Source: Methanomicrobiales archaeon HGW-Methanomicrobiales-3
GTDB taxonomy: Archaea > Halobacteriota > Methanomicrobia > Methanomicrobiales > Methanospirillaceae
Length of the DNA stretch: 32,255 bases
NCBI GenBank assembly: GCA_002839605.1
Contig: PGYK01000014.1
Span: forward strand, 1-32,255
Direction of reading: 5' to 3'
Shown one piece after another: positions 22,409-31,567 of the stretch (within the stretch, counting starts at the first letter, position 1; each line of letters begins with the position of its first letter). Under the pieces are notes generated by a model. The model did not search any database and had not been told where the DNA came from. It saw only the letters and a list, made by a program, of their open reading frames with translations. A program made the position numbers and the translations under genes.

Positions 22409-25400
22409 TTGCATATCACCGGACTTGAGATCGACAATTTCAAGTCTTTTTCCAAAAAGACCAAAATTCCCTTTTTAGAGGGTTTCACCGTTATCTCCGG
22501 CCCGAACGGCTCGGGGAAAAGCAATATCATCGACTCCATCCTTTTTGTCCTTGCCTTATCGAGCTCCCGCAATCTCCGGGCCGAGAAACTCACCGATCTT
22601 ATCAACCTCAACTCGGGCCGGAACACTGCCGAGGTTGCCCTTGAATTCTCTGACGGGACCAAGATCCGGAGGCGGATCAAGCGGACCGGCAACGGCTATT
22701 ACAGCTATAACTACCTCAATGAACGGCTCTGCAAACAGAGCGATATCGTTGACCACCTGGCAAAGCACGGGATCAAACCCCATGGCTACAATGTCGTGAT
22801 GCAGGGCGATGTCACCCGGATCATGGAGATGAGCGACTTCGAGCGCCGGAAGATCATCGACGAGATCGCCGGGGTTTCAGAGTTTGATACCAAGAAACAG
22901 CAGTCCCTTGCCGAACTGGAGATCGTGAGGGAACGCATCGAGCGGGAGGAGCTCCTCTTGATCGAACTGGCCCGGCGGGCAAACGAGCTCAAGAAGGAGC
23001 GGGAACATGCCCTCGAATACCAGAAATGGCAAAAGGAACTTGCCTTCTTCCAGAACTGCCGGGCTGCCGCTACCCTCAATGAGCGGGAGAAGGAGCTCGG
23101 CCATCTTGTGCGTTCAACCGAAGAGCACAAGATCCAGCTCACCCGTATTGCCTCGGACCGGGGGATCGAGGAGAACGAACTCTCCTATCTCCAGGCTGAC
23201 TTAAAGGACATCGACGACCTGATCAACAAGAAGAGCGGGTCGGACTACCTCAAGCTCATCGCGGAACTGGAGGAGGCAAAGAGCGGGATCAAGCTTGCCG
23301 AGACCGGTATCGTGCGCCTCAAAAAGGAGAAGGAGACGAACCTCGAGGCCATCAACCGGGTCTACATGGATACCAAACGGGCCGAGGCCCGGGTGGCTGA
23401 ATGCACCGACCAGATCCGGACCCTCACCATCGACCGCACCAACATCGCCATGGAAGTTGCCACGGCAAAGGCGGTCTTGGAGAAACTCGAAATCGAGATT
23501 AAGCAGCACAGCGAGGACACCGAAGGTTCCCGCGACCGGCTCTTTGCCCTGTTAAAAGAGATGGAGGAGAAGAAAGGGCAGCGCTCAGGGATCCTCCACC
23601 AGCAGGACCTCTTCATCGAGAAGAGCCGGATGCGGACCACCGAGCTTGAACGCTTAACCGGCCTCCTCCGGCAGCTTGACGAGGAGTATGCAGCAAAGCA
23701 GGCCCAGCTCACTGACAGCGATAAGAACCTCGACGACCTTGCCCGGGAGAAGAAGGAACTTGACCGGAACCTCTCCGAGCTCGAAGGCTCGCTCTTTGCC
23801 CAGCGCAATACGCTTGAGCGGCTCCGCGCCGAGATGAAGGATCTTGAGCAGGATGCGTTCCGGCTCGAAGCTGCCCAGCAGGCCCGGGGCGAATCGGGTG
23901 GGAAAGCCCTTGAAGCCGTGCTCGCCCTTGAAGGGGTGCACGGCACGATCATGGACCTTGGCAAGGCGCCAAAAGAGTATTCGATGGCCCTCAATGTCGC
24001 GGCGGGCAACAAGCTCCAGTTCGTGGTCTGCGACGACGACCAGATCGCCTCCGACGCGATCCGGTTCTTAAAAGAGGAGCGGCTCGGCCGGGTCACTTTC
24101 CTCCCCTTGAACAAGCTCAAACCCCCGGCCCTCCCACCCTTAAAAGAGCCGGGGGTCATCGACTATGCGGTGAACCTGCTCGATTACGACCCGAAGTACG
24201 ACCGGGCCTTCGCGGTAGCCCTTGGGGGAACCGTTGTCGTAGATACCTTAGAGCGGGCCCGGAAACTGATCGGAAAGTACCGGATGGTGACGCTGGATGG
24301 CGAACTCCTTGAAAGGAGCGGGGCCATCACCGGCGGTTCGGCAAGAAAGCAGGCCATCCGCGGGTTCGGCGCCGCAGTCGATGACGAGATCATGCGCCTG
24401 CGGTCCCGGCTCGGGGAGCTCCAGGGGCAGGCCGGCACCATCGAGGCCGGTGTGAAACGGCTCACCGAAGAGGTTGATGCCAAACGCACGCAGCGGAACG
24501 AGATCGACCAGAAGGTTGCCCGTTTCGGGATGTTCAGTGAAGAATTTACCAAGCGTTTCGACGCAATCACGGTCGAGAAGCAGACCATTGAGGCGGCGGT
24601 TGCCCGGCAGGCCGAAGAGACGAAGAACGGCGCTGCCGAACTCGCCGCCCTTGAGACGGAACTGGACGGGATCACCGATCAGATCAATGGCCTGAATACC
24701 CGGATCGAGGAGATCAAGAAACGCCTTGACGATACCAATATCCCCCTCCTTACCGAGCAGATGGAGAAGAAACGTAAGGAGATCGAGGAGTCCGAGCGCC
24801 GCCTGCGCAACAAGGATGCCGATGTCAACGATGCCCAGCGCGAACGGCAGCACTTCAACTCCCGGCTCGGGGAACTGGGCGAGGACCGGGCCCGGCAGGA
24901 CGAGCGGAACCGGCAGATCGATGGCGAGATTGCGGCTGCAAACGAGCAGATCGCCGCCCATACGGCGCAGATCGCGGCCCTCGATGAGCGGCAGAAGGAG
25001 TTTTCCGGCGAACTGGACGAACTGCGGGGGAAACGGGCAGATGTATCCAAAGCCATCCACGAGTCCGAGCTGAATTTGATGAAGCTCGATGCGGACCGGG
25101 AGCGGATCACCGCACAGGTTGCAGCCGTTGAGGAACGTGCCCGCACGCTCGGCCTTGAGATCGAGATGCTCAAACAGCAGGTGGGCGAGATGGAAACGGA
25201 TCTCTCGCTCAAGGATATCGAGGGGAAGATTGCCGAAGCCGACGGGGCTCTCCGGAAGATCGGGGCCGTGAATATGCTCGCCATCGAGGAGTACGAGAAA
25301 GTCGACCGGCAGGTGGGCGAGCGGACGGAGAGGAAGGAGACGCTCTCCACCGAGCGGGAGACCCTGATTGCCCGGATCGAGCAGTTCGAGAAGATGAAAT

Positions 25401-25858
25401 ACGAGGCTTTCACAACCGCGTTCAGGGCCATTGACGGGAACTTCCGGGAGATCTTTGCCCGGCTCACGAGCGGGAGCGGGCATCTCGTCTTGGAGAACGA
25501 AGAGGATCCTTTCACCGGCGGGATGACCTTTGCTGTCCAGCCCCGGGACAAGAAGGTTCACCTTCTCAACTCGCTGTCGGGAGGGGAGAAGTCGCTCACC
25601 ACCCTTGCATTCATCTTCTCCATCCAGCGGTACATCCCCGCCCCGTTCTATGCGTTTGACGAGGTGGACATGTCGCTTGACGGGGCGAACGTGGAGCGGA
25701 TCGCCTCGATGGTGACGGAACTTGCCCCCAAGACGCAGTTCATCATCATCTCGCTGCGAAAACCCATGATCGAGGCAGCCCAGCGGATCATGGGCGTAAC
25801 GCTCCGCCCCGACAAGAGCACGCTTGTAACGGGGGTGAAGGCCCATGTCACCGGATGA
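22409..25858 (+). CDS. smc: Chromosome segregation ATPase SMC
   Basis: The SMC subunit of the condensin-like complex that compacts and separates chromosomes. 1149 residues. The Walker A GPNGSGKSN is at 31-39, two long coiled coils flank a hinge (about 505-650, with GVHGTIMDLG and LPLNKLKPP), and the C-terminal head has the ABC signature LSGGEK (1056-1061) and Walker B with FYAFDEVD (about 1080). All ATPase motifs are intact. The start is a TTG at 22409, chosen because AAGGAG lies 8 nt upstream and HITGLEIDNFKSF is the normal SMC beginning. It overlaps scpA by 14 nt. No scpB is in the window. Confidence 0.97.
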   Translation: MHITGLEIDNFKSFSKKTKIPFLEGFTVISGPNGSGKSNIIDSILFVLALSSSRNLRAEKLTDLINLNSGRNTAEVALEFSDGTKIRRRIKRTGNGYYSYNYLNERLCKQSDIVDHLAKHGIKPHGYNVVMQGDVTRIMEMSDFERRKIIDEIAGVSEFDTKKQQSLAELEIVRERIEREELLLIELARRANELKKEREHALEYQKWQKELAFFQNCRAAATLNEREKELGHLVRSTEEHKIQLTRIASDRGIEENELSYLQADLKDIDDLINKKSGSDYLKLIAELEEAKSGIKLAETGIVRLKKEKETNLEAINRVYMDTKRAEARVAECTDQIRTLTIDRTNIAMEVATAKAVLEKLEIEIKQHSEDTEGSRDRLFALLKEMEEKKGQRSGILHQQDLFIEKSRMRTTELERLTGLLRQLDEEYAAKQAQLTDSDKNLDDLAREKKELDRNLSELEGSLFAQRNTLERLRAEMKDLEQDAFRLEAAQQARGESGGKALEAVLALEGVHGTIMDLGKAPKEYSMALNVAAGNKLQFVVCDDDQIASDAIRFLKEERLGRVTFLPLNKLKPPALPPLKEPGVIDYAVNLLDYDPKYDRAFAVALGGTVVVDTLERARKLIGKYRMVTLDGELLERSGAITGGSARKQAIRGFGAAVDDEIMRLRSRLGELQGQAGTIEAGVKRLTEEVDAKRTQRNEIDQKVARFGMFSEEFTKRFDAITVEKQTIEAAVARQAEETKNGAAELAALETELDGITDQINGLNTRIEEIKKRLDDTNIPLLTEQMEKKRKEIEESERRLRNKDADVNDAQRERQHFNSRLGELGEDRARQDERNRQIDGEIAAANEQIAAHTAQIAALDERQKEFSGELDELRGKRADVSKAIHESELNLMKLDADRERITAQVAAVEERARTLGLEIEMLKQQVGEMETDLSLKDIEGKIAEADGALRKIGAVNMLAIEEYEKVDRQVGERTERKETLSTERETLIARIEQFEKMKYEAFTTAFRAIDGNFREIFARLTSGSGHLVLENEEDPFTGGMTFAVQPRDKKVHLLNSLSGGEKSLTTLAFIFSIQRYIPAPFYAFDEVDMSLDGANVERIASMVTELAPKTQFIIISLRKPMIEAAQRIMGVTLRPDKSTLVTGVKAHVTG

Positions 25859-26777
25859 TCCTCCTGCCGGTGAAAGCGGGATGAACCCGGGCCTCCCGCA
25901 TCCCGGCGGGATCCCCGCAGAGCCGGTCCCTGATGAGAATGCCGTCACGGTTCCTGCGGAATCCGGTGAGGGGACAGCTCCTGCGGCAGGGGCCGGGGGG
26001 GAACCGATCAGGACCGAAGGTGTGGTCGAGGACCCGGTGGAGATCCTGGTCGGGCTTGCCGAGAAAGGCGAGATCGACCCGTGGAATATCGACATCATCG
26101 AGGTGACCGACCGCTTCCTGGGTGAGCTGGAACGCCGGCGGGAACTCAACCTCCAGCTCTCGGGCAGGACCCTCTTTTATGCTGCAACCCTTATCCGGAT
26201 GAAGTCCGAGCAGCTTGTCATCATCGAGCCCCCGGAGATCGAGGACGATGGCGAAGGAGACGATCTCTTTGGCGATGACTTCGGTGCCGGACTCCCCGAG
26301 GATATCGATTACAGCGGGAGGCTTGGGCCCATCGAACGGCTGGAGCACGAGATCCAGCGCCGGCTTGACCGGAAGAACATGAGGAAGAGTCCCATCACGC
26401 TCTTTGAGCTCATCATTGAACTCAAGAACATCGAGAAGGAAGAGCGCCGGCGCCGCAGGATGAACGCCGACCATGGCGATGATTCGTTCCTGATCGATGC
26501 CGATGACGTGGTGAGCATTGCCCATGAAGAGGGGTTCCAGGAGTCGTCCATGACCCGGCTCGCGGAGTATCTCGAAGGGCTGGAACTGGACGAGGAGATG
26601 ACCCTTGCGGAGCTCTGCGAGCGGATGGAGTGGGGGATTCCGGAAGTGTTCATCCCGCTCCTCTTCCTTGCGCTTGACGGGCGGTGTACCCTGCGGCAGG
26701 AAGAGTTCTACGGCGACATCTGGGTGCAGATCTGCCGGGGGGAGGAGAACGACTCCCCCGCTCACGCGGATGTTTGA
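25845..26777 (+). CDS. scpA: Segregation and condensation protein A (kleisin)
   Basis: The kleisin that bridges the SMC heads. 310 residues. After an N-terminal Pro/Gly/Ala-rich tail of about 58 residues, unusually long for ScpA, the conserved domain starts at VEDPVEILVGLAEKGEIDPWNIDIIEVTDRFL. FYAATLIRMKSEQL follows, then an acidic stretch (about 125-150). The C-terminal winged helix includes TLAELCERMEWGIPEVFIPLLFLAL and LRQEEFYGDIWVQ. It begins inside the end of smc (14-nt overlap), so production is coupled. It is convergent with the MFS gene, with a 16-nt overlap of the two 3' ends. Confidence 0.94.
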   Translation: MSPDDPPAGESGMNPGLPHPGGIPAEPVPDENAVTVPAESGEGTAPAAGAGGEPIRTEGVVEDPVEILVGLAEKGEIDPWNIDIIEVTDRFLGELERRRELNLQLSGRTLFYAATLIRMKSEQLVIIEPPEIEDDGEGDDLFGDDFGAGLPEDIDYSGRLGPIERLEHEIQRRLDRKNMRKSPITLFELIIELKNIEKEERRRRRMNADHGDDSFLIDADDVVSIAHEEGFQESSMTRLAEYLEGLELDEEMTLAELCERMEWGIPEVFIPLLFLALDGRCTLRQEEFYGDIWVQICRGEENDSPAHADV

Positions 26778-28192
26778 TCTTTTTTATTCCTGCCCGCAAA
26801 GAACGAGCAGCCGGCCGAGAGGGCGGCAAGAGCGCAGCATACGAGGAGTCCCGCCTGGAACACTCCCGGGTCCACCCTGCCGGCCGCAGCCAGCATGTCG
26901 GGTGGGATCCCCGGACGGATAACTGCCTCCACAAGGACGACACCGATTGGCTGCCCGATATAGAAGAAGAACCGTATGATCCCCGAGGCTGTCCCCTGTT
27001 TCTCATCGGGAGCAAGGTGCAGGATCTGCCGGTTGTTGGGGGAGAGGTACGTGCCGTAGGCAATCCCCATCAGGATGAGAAATGCGATGGGGATCACAAG
27101 TGCAGAAGAGCCGGCCGTGGCTGCTGCGAATGCCAGGGCGAGCACCGCAAGAGCCATTCCCCCGGTGGTCAGAACCCGGTTTCCGATCCGGTCGGAGAGC
27201 CTGCCAGTCACCGGGCTCACCAGGATGTAGACGCCGCTGAAGAGGAGCAGGATCCCGCCGGTAGCGGCCTGGGAGAGCCCGCTCACGAGAATGAGATAGA
27301 ACGGCATGAGGAAGAGGAACCCGCCCACCATCATCGAAGTACAGACATTGGCAAGGTTTGCAAGGCAGAACCGCGGGTCATGGAACAGGTCAAGGTCAAG
27401 GAGCGGGTCGCTGCACCGGCTCTCATGGATGAGGAACACGCACAGCAGGATGGCAGCAAGGAGAAAGCCGCCCAGGATGACGGGCGAAAACCATCCGGTC
27501 TCCGACCCCCGGCTGAGGACAATAAGGAACGTGGTGAGTGTTGCGATGCTGAGCAGGACACCGGAAAGGTCCGGAACCTTCGGGCGGGGTTCGGTGCTAT
27601 ACTCTGGATCGGGCGGGAACCGGCAGGTGACGATCCACAATGCCAGAAGACCTACCGGGATGTTGACAAGGAAGATCCACCGCCACCCAAGGGTCTCGGA
27701 GATGATCCCGCCCAGCGGTGATCCAAGCGTTGCACCCAGTGCCGAGGCTGCACTGATGATCCCGATACCCGTACCCCGGGATGCTGAGGAAAAGTAGTAG
27801 CCGATGGCCCCAAGCGAGGTTGCCGAGAGCATGCCGCCGCCAATACCCTGGATGAGCCGGCCAAGGACCAGCACCGGAAGGGAGGGGGCAAGCCCGCAGA
27901 CAAGGGAGCTTGCCACAAAGAGGAGAAAACCGGCAATCATCACCCGCCGCATCCCCCACCGGTCTGCCATCCTGCCAAACATGAGGACGGTGCCGGCCAG
28001 CATGATGGTGTAGGCAAGGAGCACCGCGATGCCGAGAGCCGTATCGACCGAGAGGTCGTGCATCATGGTGGGGAGCGAGACGGTAACGATGGTCCCGTCA
28101 AGGATGTTCATGAACGCGGCACACCCGGCGCCGATGAGGATCATCCTGCCGGTTCTCCCCGATGCTGCCGTTTCGGAAAGTATCGGGGCCAT
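26762..28192 (-). CDS. MFS drug-type exporter, DHA2 (14-helix) family
   Basis: A 476-residue integral membrane transporter with about 14 hydrophobic helices. Family motifs: LDGTIVTVSLPTM in helix 1 (motif D1 of DHA2), GRMADRWGMRRV (motif A), LGRLIQGIGGGML (motif B) and SPLGGIISETLGWRWIFLVNIPVG (motif C), which marks proton-driven exporters. The substrate is unknown. The ATG lies 3 nt after the stop of the ATPase-GNAT fusion, so the two are one operon; this suggests that the fusion protein controls or works with export. Its 3' end overlaps scpA on the other strand. Confidence 0.9.
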   Translation of the reverse strand: MAPILSETAASGRTGRMILIGAGCAAFMNILDGTIVTVSLPTMMHDLSVDTALGIAVLLAYTIMLAGTVLMFGRMADRWGMRRVMIAGFLLFVASSLVCGLAPSLPVLVLGRLIQGIGGGMLSATSLGAIGYYFSSASRGTGIGIISAASALGATLGSPLGGIISETLGWRWIFLVNIPVGLLALWIVTCRFPPDPEYSTEPRPKVPDLSGVLLSIATLTTFLIVLSRGSETGWFSPVILGGFLLAAILLCVFLIHESRCSDPLLDLDLFHDPRFCLANLANVCTSMMVGGFLFLMPFYLILVSGLSQAATGGILLLFSGVYILVSPVTGRLSDRIGNRVLTTGGMALAVLALAFAAATAGSSALVIPIAFLILMGIAYGTYLSPNNRQILHLAPDEKQGTASGIIRFFFYIGQPIGVVLVEAVIRPGIPPDMLAAAGRVDPGVFQAGLLVCCALAALSAGCSFFAGRNKKDQTSA

Positions 28193-28195
28193 GAT

Positions 28196-29704
28196 TTATT
28201 TCCGGACTGCGGCTATCGCTTCTGTCACGTATTCCACCAGTTCCTCGCCAAAGCCCGGATAAATACGCAGGTGGCCCATATCGAACGGGACAGAGAGCCG
28301 CTGCAACCGGGCACTGTCCCCGTCCGGGGACTGGCAGGGGCGGATGCCGGTGAAGACGAACCCCGCATCTTCCGCCAGATTCATGAGCAGGGCCGTGGCA
28401 GGCTGGGCAAGCGGCAGGTCGATGTCCACGACTTCGGCACCGGCCAGATCCTCCATGTCCTGCGCCACCCGCAGGATCTCCGGCCATTGGTGCTCATCTG
28501 CGGTTATCACGGTTATAATCCCTTTCTGCAGGGACCGGTCGAAATGGACCCGGAAATCGCCAGCAGATGTTGCGGGTCCCGGTTCGCCCATCGTGCAGGG
28601 TTGCTTGAAGTTGTCGTAGATCCTCGCAACCATCGCACGATGCCGTGTGGGGACATGGGCCGTGACAGGCGGGGGCGGAGTCAGGTATTTGAAGCAGTGG
28701 ATATAGGACTCGCGCTGGGGCCTGGCATCCCCGCTGACCAGTGCCCTGAACTCGCGGGGGGGACAGGCAGCAAGGTCAAGATCGCAGGGGACAAATCCAA
28801 ACCGGTATGTCTCCTTCTGGCTGATGGGATGGCTGGTGACCGGGTTTCCCGAGAGGCCGCACAGCCCCATTGCTCCAGCCCTGTCAGCAAGAGCATGCAG
28901 GAGCGATTCCATGATATGGCGGCCGCGGTGGGCCGGAGAGACTACGAGAAGGGCCAGTTCGGCCATGGGAACCGGGTCCGGCCGGAGGAGGCCGGCATGT
29001 CCTGCCACCTCGCCGTCTTCCCCGACTGCAACGTAACTGATGACATGGCCGCTCCCGATGAGATGGAGCAGGCCTTCCGGCCGGTAAAAGTCCTCGTTCT
29101 TGTAGCTGTACCCATAGGCAAGCCAGAAGAGGCGGGAGACCTGCGCTGCCTCCTCGGGGCGCATGGGCCGGATCTCATAGTTCTGTTCGGGAGCAGGAGG
29201 TATCGCAAAAACCTCCTGTACCGGTTCGTTTGTGGTGGGTTCCGCGAGCCTTTTTATGAGGCGGAGCACCTTTCCCCGCCTTCCAAGGTTCTCGAAACGG
29301 ACCTCATCGGCAGCGTTCCTTATAAGCCGGAACCCGAGGCCGCGCTCCGTCACCTCCCCGTCTTCTGTATCGGTACCGGGATACTGGTCGGGGCCTGTCT
29401 CGAAGGGAATGCCCTCGTCCCGGAACGAGATCTCAAGTTCGCTCACACCCAGCACGCCGCCGATATAAATGTCGCCTGCCCTGCACCCGGGATAGGCATG
29501 CTCAAGAATGTTGTCGAACGCTTCCTCACTTGCAACCTCAAGGAGCAGGACCTCGTCGGACGGGAGGCCGGCAGCCCCGGCCAGTTCCCGGACAAACCCC
29601 TGGACGATCGCAAGGAAACGCCGGTCGGGAGGAACCGTGAGGTTCAGGGTAAGGGGCTGGCCCGTCCCGGGCCTTTTTGCGGGGCTTGTGGAGGTCTCGG
29701 ACAT
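28196..29704 (-). CDS. Anti-sigma-type ATPase fused to a GNAT domain
   Basis: About 502 residues. The N-terminal 150 residues are an RsbW/SpoIIAB-like ATPase: LTVPPDRRFLAIVQGFVREL, the N box EEAFDNILEHAY, the G1 DEGIPFE and the G2 ERGLGFRLIRNAADEVRFE. A GNAT domain follows (about 172-330): YEIRPMRPEEAAQVSRLFW, then motif A LLVVSPAHRGRHIMESLLHA. The last 170 residues (from about 330) contain TARHRAMV-like and FRVHFDRSLQKGIITV stretches that I do not recognise, perhaps a second degenerate GNAT-like part. Archaea have no sigma factor, so the ATPase must act on another partner. The ATG at 29704 is used; one at 29725 adds seven residues. It is the first gene of an operon with the MFS exporter. Confidence 0.83.
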   Translation of the reverse strand: MSETSTSPAKRPGTGQPLTLNLTVPPDRRFLAIVQGFVRELAGAAGLPSDEVLLLEVASEEAFDNILEHAYPGCRAGDIYIGGVLGVSELEISFRDEGIPFETGPDQYPGTDTEDGEVTERGLGFRLIRNAADEVRFENLGRRGKVLRLIKRLAEPTTNEPVQEVFAIPPAPEQNYEIRPMRPEEAAQVSRLFWLAYGYSYKNEDFYRPEGLLHLIGSGHVISYVAVGEDGEVAGHAGLLRPDPVPMAELALLVVSPAHRGRHIMESLLHALADRAGAMGLCGLSGNPVTSHPISQKETYRFGFVPCDLDLAACPPREFRALVSGDARPQRESYIHCFKYLTPPPPVTAHVPTRHRAMVARIYDNFKQPCTMGEPGPATSAGDFRVHFDRSLQKGIITVITADEHQWPEILRVAQDMEDLAGAEVVDIDLPLAQPATALLMNLAEDAGFVFTGIRPCQSPDGDSARLQRLSVPFDMGHLRIYPGFGEELVEYVTEAIAAVRK

Positions 29705-29725
29705 GGTGGTTACTCGAATGATCAT

Positions 29726-30099
29726 CCGGAACTGATCGTTTTAGGGGATGTCTCCTTTACGAATTCTGGGAGACGTTCATGGAGATAGTACAGGATGCTC
29801 AAAAAGCCTTGTGAAATACGTTTGGGCGTTCTCAATGATCGGGTTTGCAGATTATTGCAATAGTAAGAGACAGATAAGGCTATGAGGCCTTTGGGACGCT
29901 CCAGGCGAAGGCAGGGGAGCTGTCTGGATTGGTTGAGCGCTCTTCATCAGTAGTGCAGTTGTTTCAAGGCAGCACACCGTAACCGGCCGCTTTTTCACAA
30001 CCTGGTATAAATCTTCGGAGATGCAGGGGTTCGGAATGGGCAACCGGGCCGGCAGCAAATCTGTCTGACAGGTTAATGGAATCGTGGCAGCAGGTCGAT
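29726..30099. other. Non-coding gap with an isolated TATA-like box
   Basis: No gene is supported on either strand. GGTATAAAT at 30004-30012 on the plus strand matches the TATA core of the three rRNA promoters at the right end, but no plus-strand gene follows; transcription from it would run antisense through the 167-aa paralogue. Otherwise nothing recognisable. Confidence 0.4.
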
Positions 30100-30603
30100 C
30101 TATACCAGTTCCTTCACTCCCGCCACCCATGCCTCCACCCGCTCCCGGATCCGCGGGTCGGTGTAGGATGAGAGGGTGAACCGGTCCCGTGCAAGGTTGA
30201 GGTAGTACAGTTCCCCGGACGGGTCGTGGCACTGGAGCATGACGGAAAAGAGGTCTTTTTCCGGCAGGTGCCGGGGCTTGCCGCGGTGGGAGGCGATGTT
30301 TGCCATGTTCGAGATGACCGCGGCAATGCCGGTCTCGTAGCCTTCCACGGAATCATACATCTCAATGGTCGTGCCGATGCGTTTGCCCCCGGCATTGCGG
30401 TACTCGAACTTTGCCGTGTACATCTCCCGGACCTTCCGGACCGGTGGAAAGCCCTTTCTTGCGTGACCATAGCGGATACACCCCAGCGGGTTGTCGTATA
30501 CCAGTGTGCGGATGATGGCACTGAACGCGGCGATATCGGCTATCGGCTTTTTGAGCCGGTAGGCAGTGGTTGTTGTGCCCGGGCGCGGTCTGAAATCCGG
30601 CAT
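30100..30603 (-). CDS. Unknown 167-aa protein, paralogue of the gene at 923-1426
   Basis: Same length (167 aa) as the protein at 923-1426 and clearly related: MPDF at the start, IADIAAF...V..N, GCIRYG, YTAKFEY, then LQCHDPSGELYYLNLARDR, TLSSYTD and RVEAW. The CHD motif and the GELY strand are kept, which marks them as the core. The central segment (about 45-110) has diverged. The ATG at 30603 is chosen to match the paralogue; no purine-rich ribosome site precedes it, and AAGCATATGG about 28 nt upstream fits a TATA box of a leaderless mRNA. No 39-aa membrane peptide follows here. Function unknown, probably cytosolic. Confidence 0.78.
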   Translation of the reverse strand: MPDFRPRPGTTTTAYRLKKPIADIAAFSAIIRTLVYDNPLGCIRYGHARKGFPPVRKVREMYTAKFEYRNAGGKRIGTTIEMYDSVEGYETGIAAVISNMANIASHRGKPRHLPEKDLFSVMLQCHDPSGELYYLNLARDRFTLSSYTDPRIRERVEAWVAGVKELV

Positions 30604-30652
30604 ATACAAGGGAGGTTGGCAGGGTTCGCCATATGCTTGGTGGTCGCGGGGG

Positions 30653-30669
30653 GGGGTCGGGCAGGGGCA
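30653..30669 (+). repeat. G-rich element, copy 1
   Basis: GGGGGTCGGGCAGGGGC, also present in the same orientation at 30913-30929 and inverted at 30812-30830. It lies upstream of the minus-strand 167-aa paralogue. Confidence 0.6.
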
Positions 30670-30811
30670 CTGCACGTGCCTGCTTTGGAGAGACAACAGG
30701 GGATTGTGGGGGGCAAACCCTCGCGCTACGGGGGGATTGGGTGGTATTTCCGGCTCATGAGCGGGAAATTTTTGATGCACGGATCCCGGTTTTACCAACA
30801 AAAAAAGTCAC

Positions 30812-30830
30812 TGCCCCTGCCCGACCCCCC
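30812..30830 (-). repeat. G-rich element, copy 2 (inverted)
   Basis: TGCCCCTGCCCGACCCCCC on the plus strand, the reverse complement of copies 1 and 3. It can pair with either, forming a stem of about 17 bp. Confidence 0.6.
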
Positions 30831-30910
30831 TTTGCGGAGAGCCAAAAAACACCTTTGTTTCCTGTGGAGATTATGACGCGATTTTCATAAATTTTCCTCC
30901 ATGCGAACCC

Positions 30911-30930
30911 GAGGGGGGTCGGGCAGGGGA
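30911..30930 (+). repeat. G-rich element, copy 3
   Basis: GAGGGGGGTCGGGCAGGGGA, same orientation as copy 1, about 82 nt from the inverted copy. Confidence 0.6.
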
Positions 30931-31540
30931 TGAAGGCGAATTTTTCTTGCGCGATCCTGCGCTGATACACCTGAACCCGGAAAACCGGATCAATGCAGCA
31001 TGGAAGTGTGCCGCACCCCCTCCAGGTTTCCCGCTCCGGCCCGGAAAAATATGCGCGATCGGTTTCGTGAATTTGCACATACTAAGGAGGTGGTGCATCT
31101 CACATTGAGCAATTCCAGGAGCTGCCCGAAGATGCGTCAGGTTGCGGCACCTTCACAAAATTTCCTGCTCCGGACCCGGAATTCATGCGCGATTGTGCGG
31201 TCCTGCAGAAAACCGGACCGGGGACAACCAGCCGGAATCCCGATTGCAGGGATTCCGCAGGTCCATGCGCGACCTGGGGCAGGATCCGGGCTGCAAACCC
31301 CCCTGGCGGGCGTTTACAGTCGGTGGGAGGATTTTTTCCACCATGCGCCGGGATTGCGCCCGGGCAGGATGTATGCACGGGAAAACCCGGTTTTTGCGGA
31401 TCGCGCAGGTTGGGAATCTGGTGTACAAATCGGAAAAAATACCCGGTAATTGATGTTTGGGTGCCGAAATAAGATTATCGGGATCCCGTATATTTTCCCG
31501 GCAATACAACCGCAGAAAAAAGGTGATTTTTCGCCGGAGA

Positions 31541-31567
31541 TCATCTTTAAATGCCGGCCTGTGCAAT
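31541..31567 (+). promoter_or_regulatory. Possible weak upstream rRNA promoter
   Basis: CTTTAAATG (about 31543-31551) could be a TATA box, followed by GTGCAATATG (31561-31570), similar to the TGCAA-type initiators of methanogen stable-RNA promoters. The match is weaker than in the three later promoters and the spacing to the first of them (about 117 nt) is shorter than the later period. Confidence 0.3.

Noticed and set aside
24248-26149. A 633-codon open frame on the minus strand opposite smc and scpA
   Set aside because: It is the antisense of two clear genes in GC-rich DNA, is leucine/proline-rich without domain motifs, and has no start signals.
28058-29788. A 576-codon plus-strand frame
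   Set aside because: Antisense of the ATPase-GNAT fusion gene, whose motifs are clear; no family features in this frame.
31092-31449. Frame after a strong AAGGAGGTG sequence
   Set aside because: The ribosome-site match is good, but the translation is Pro/Gly/Arg-rich with no fold-like pattern and lies in repeat-bearing non-coding DNA.
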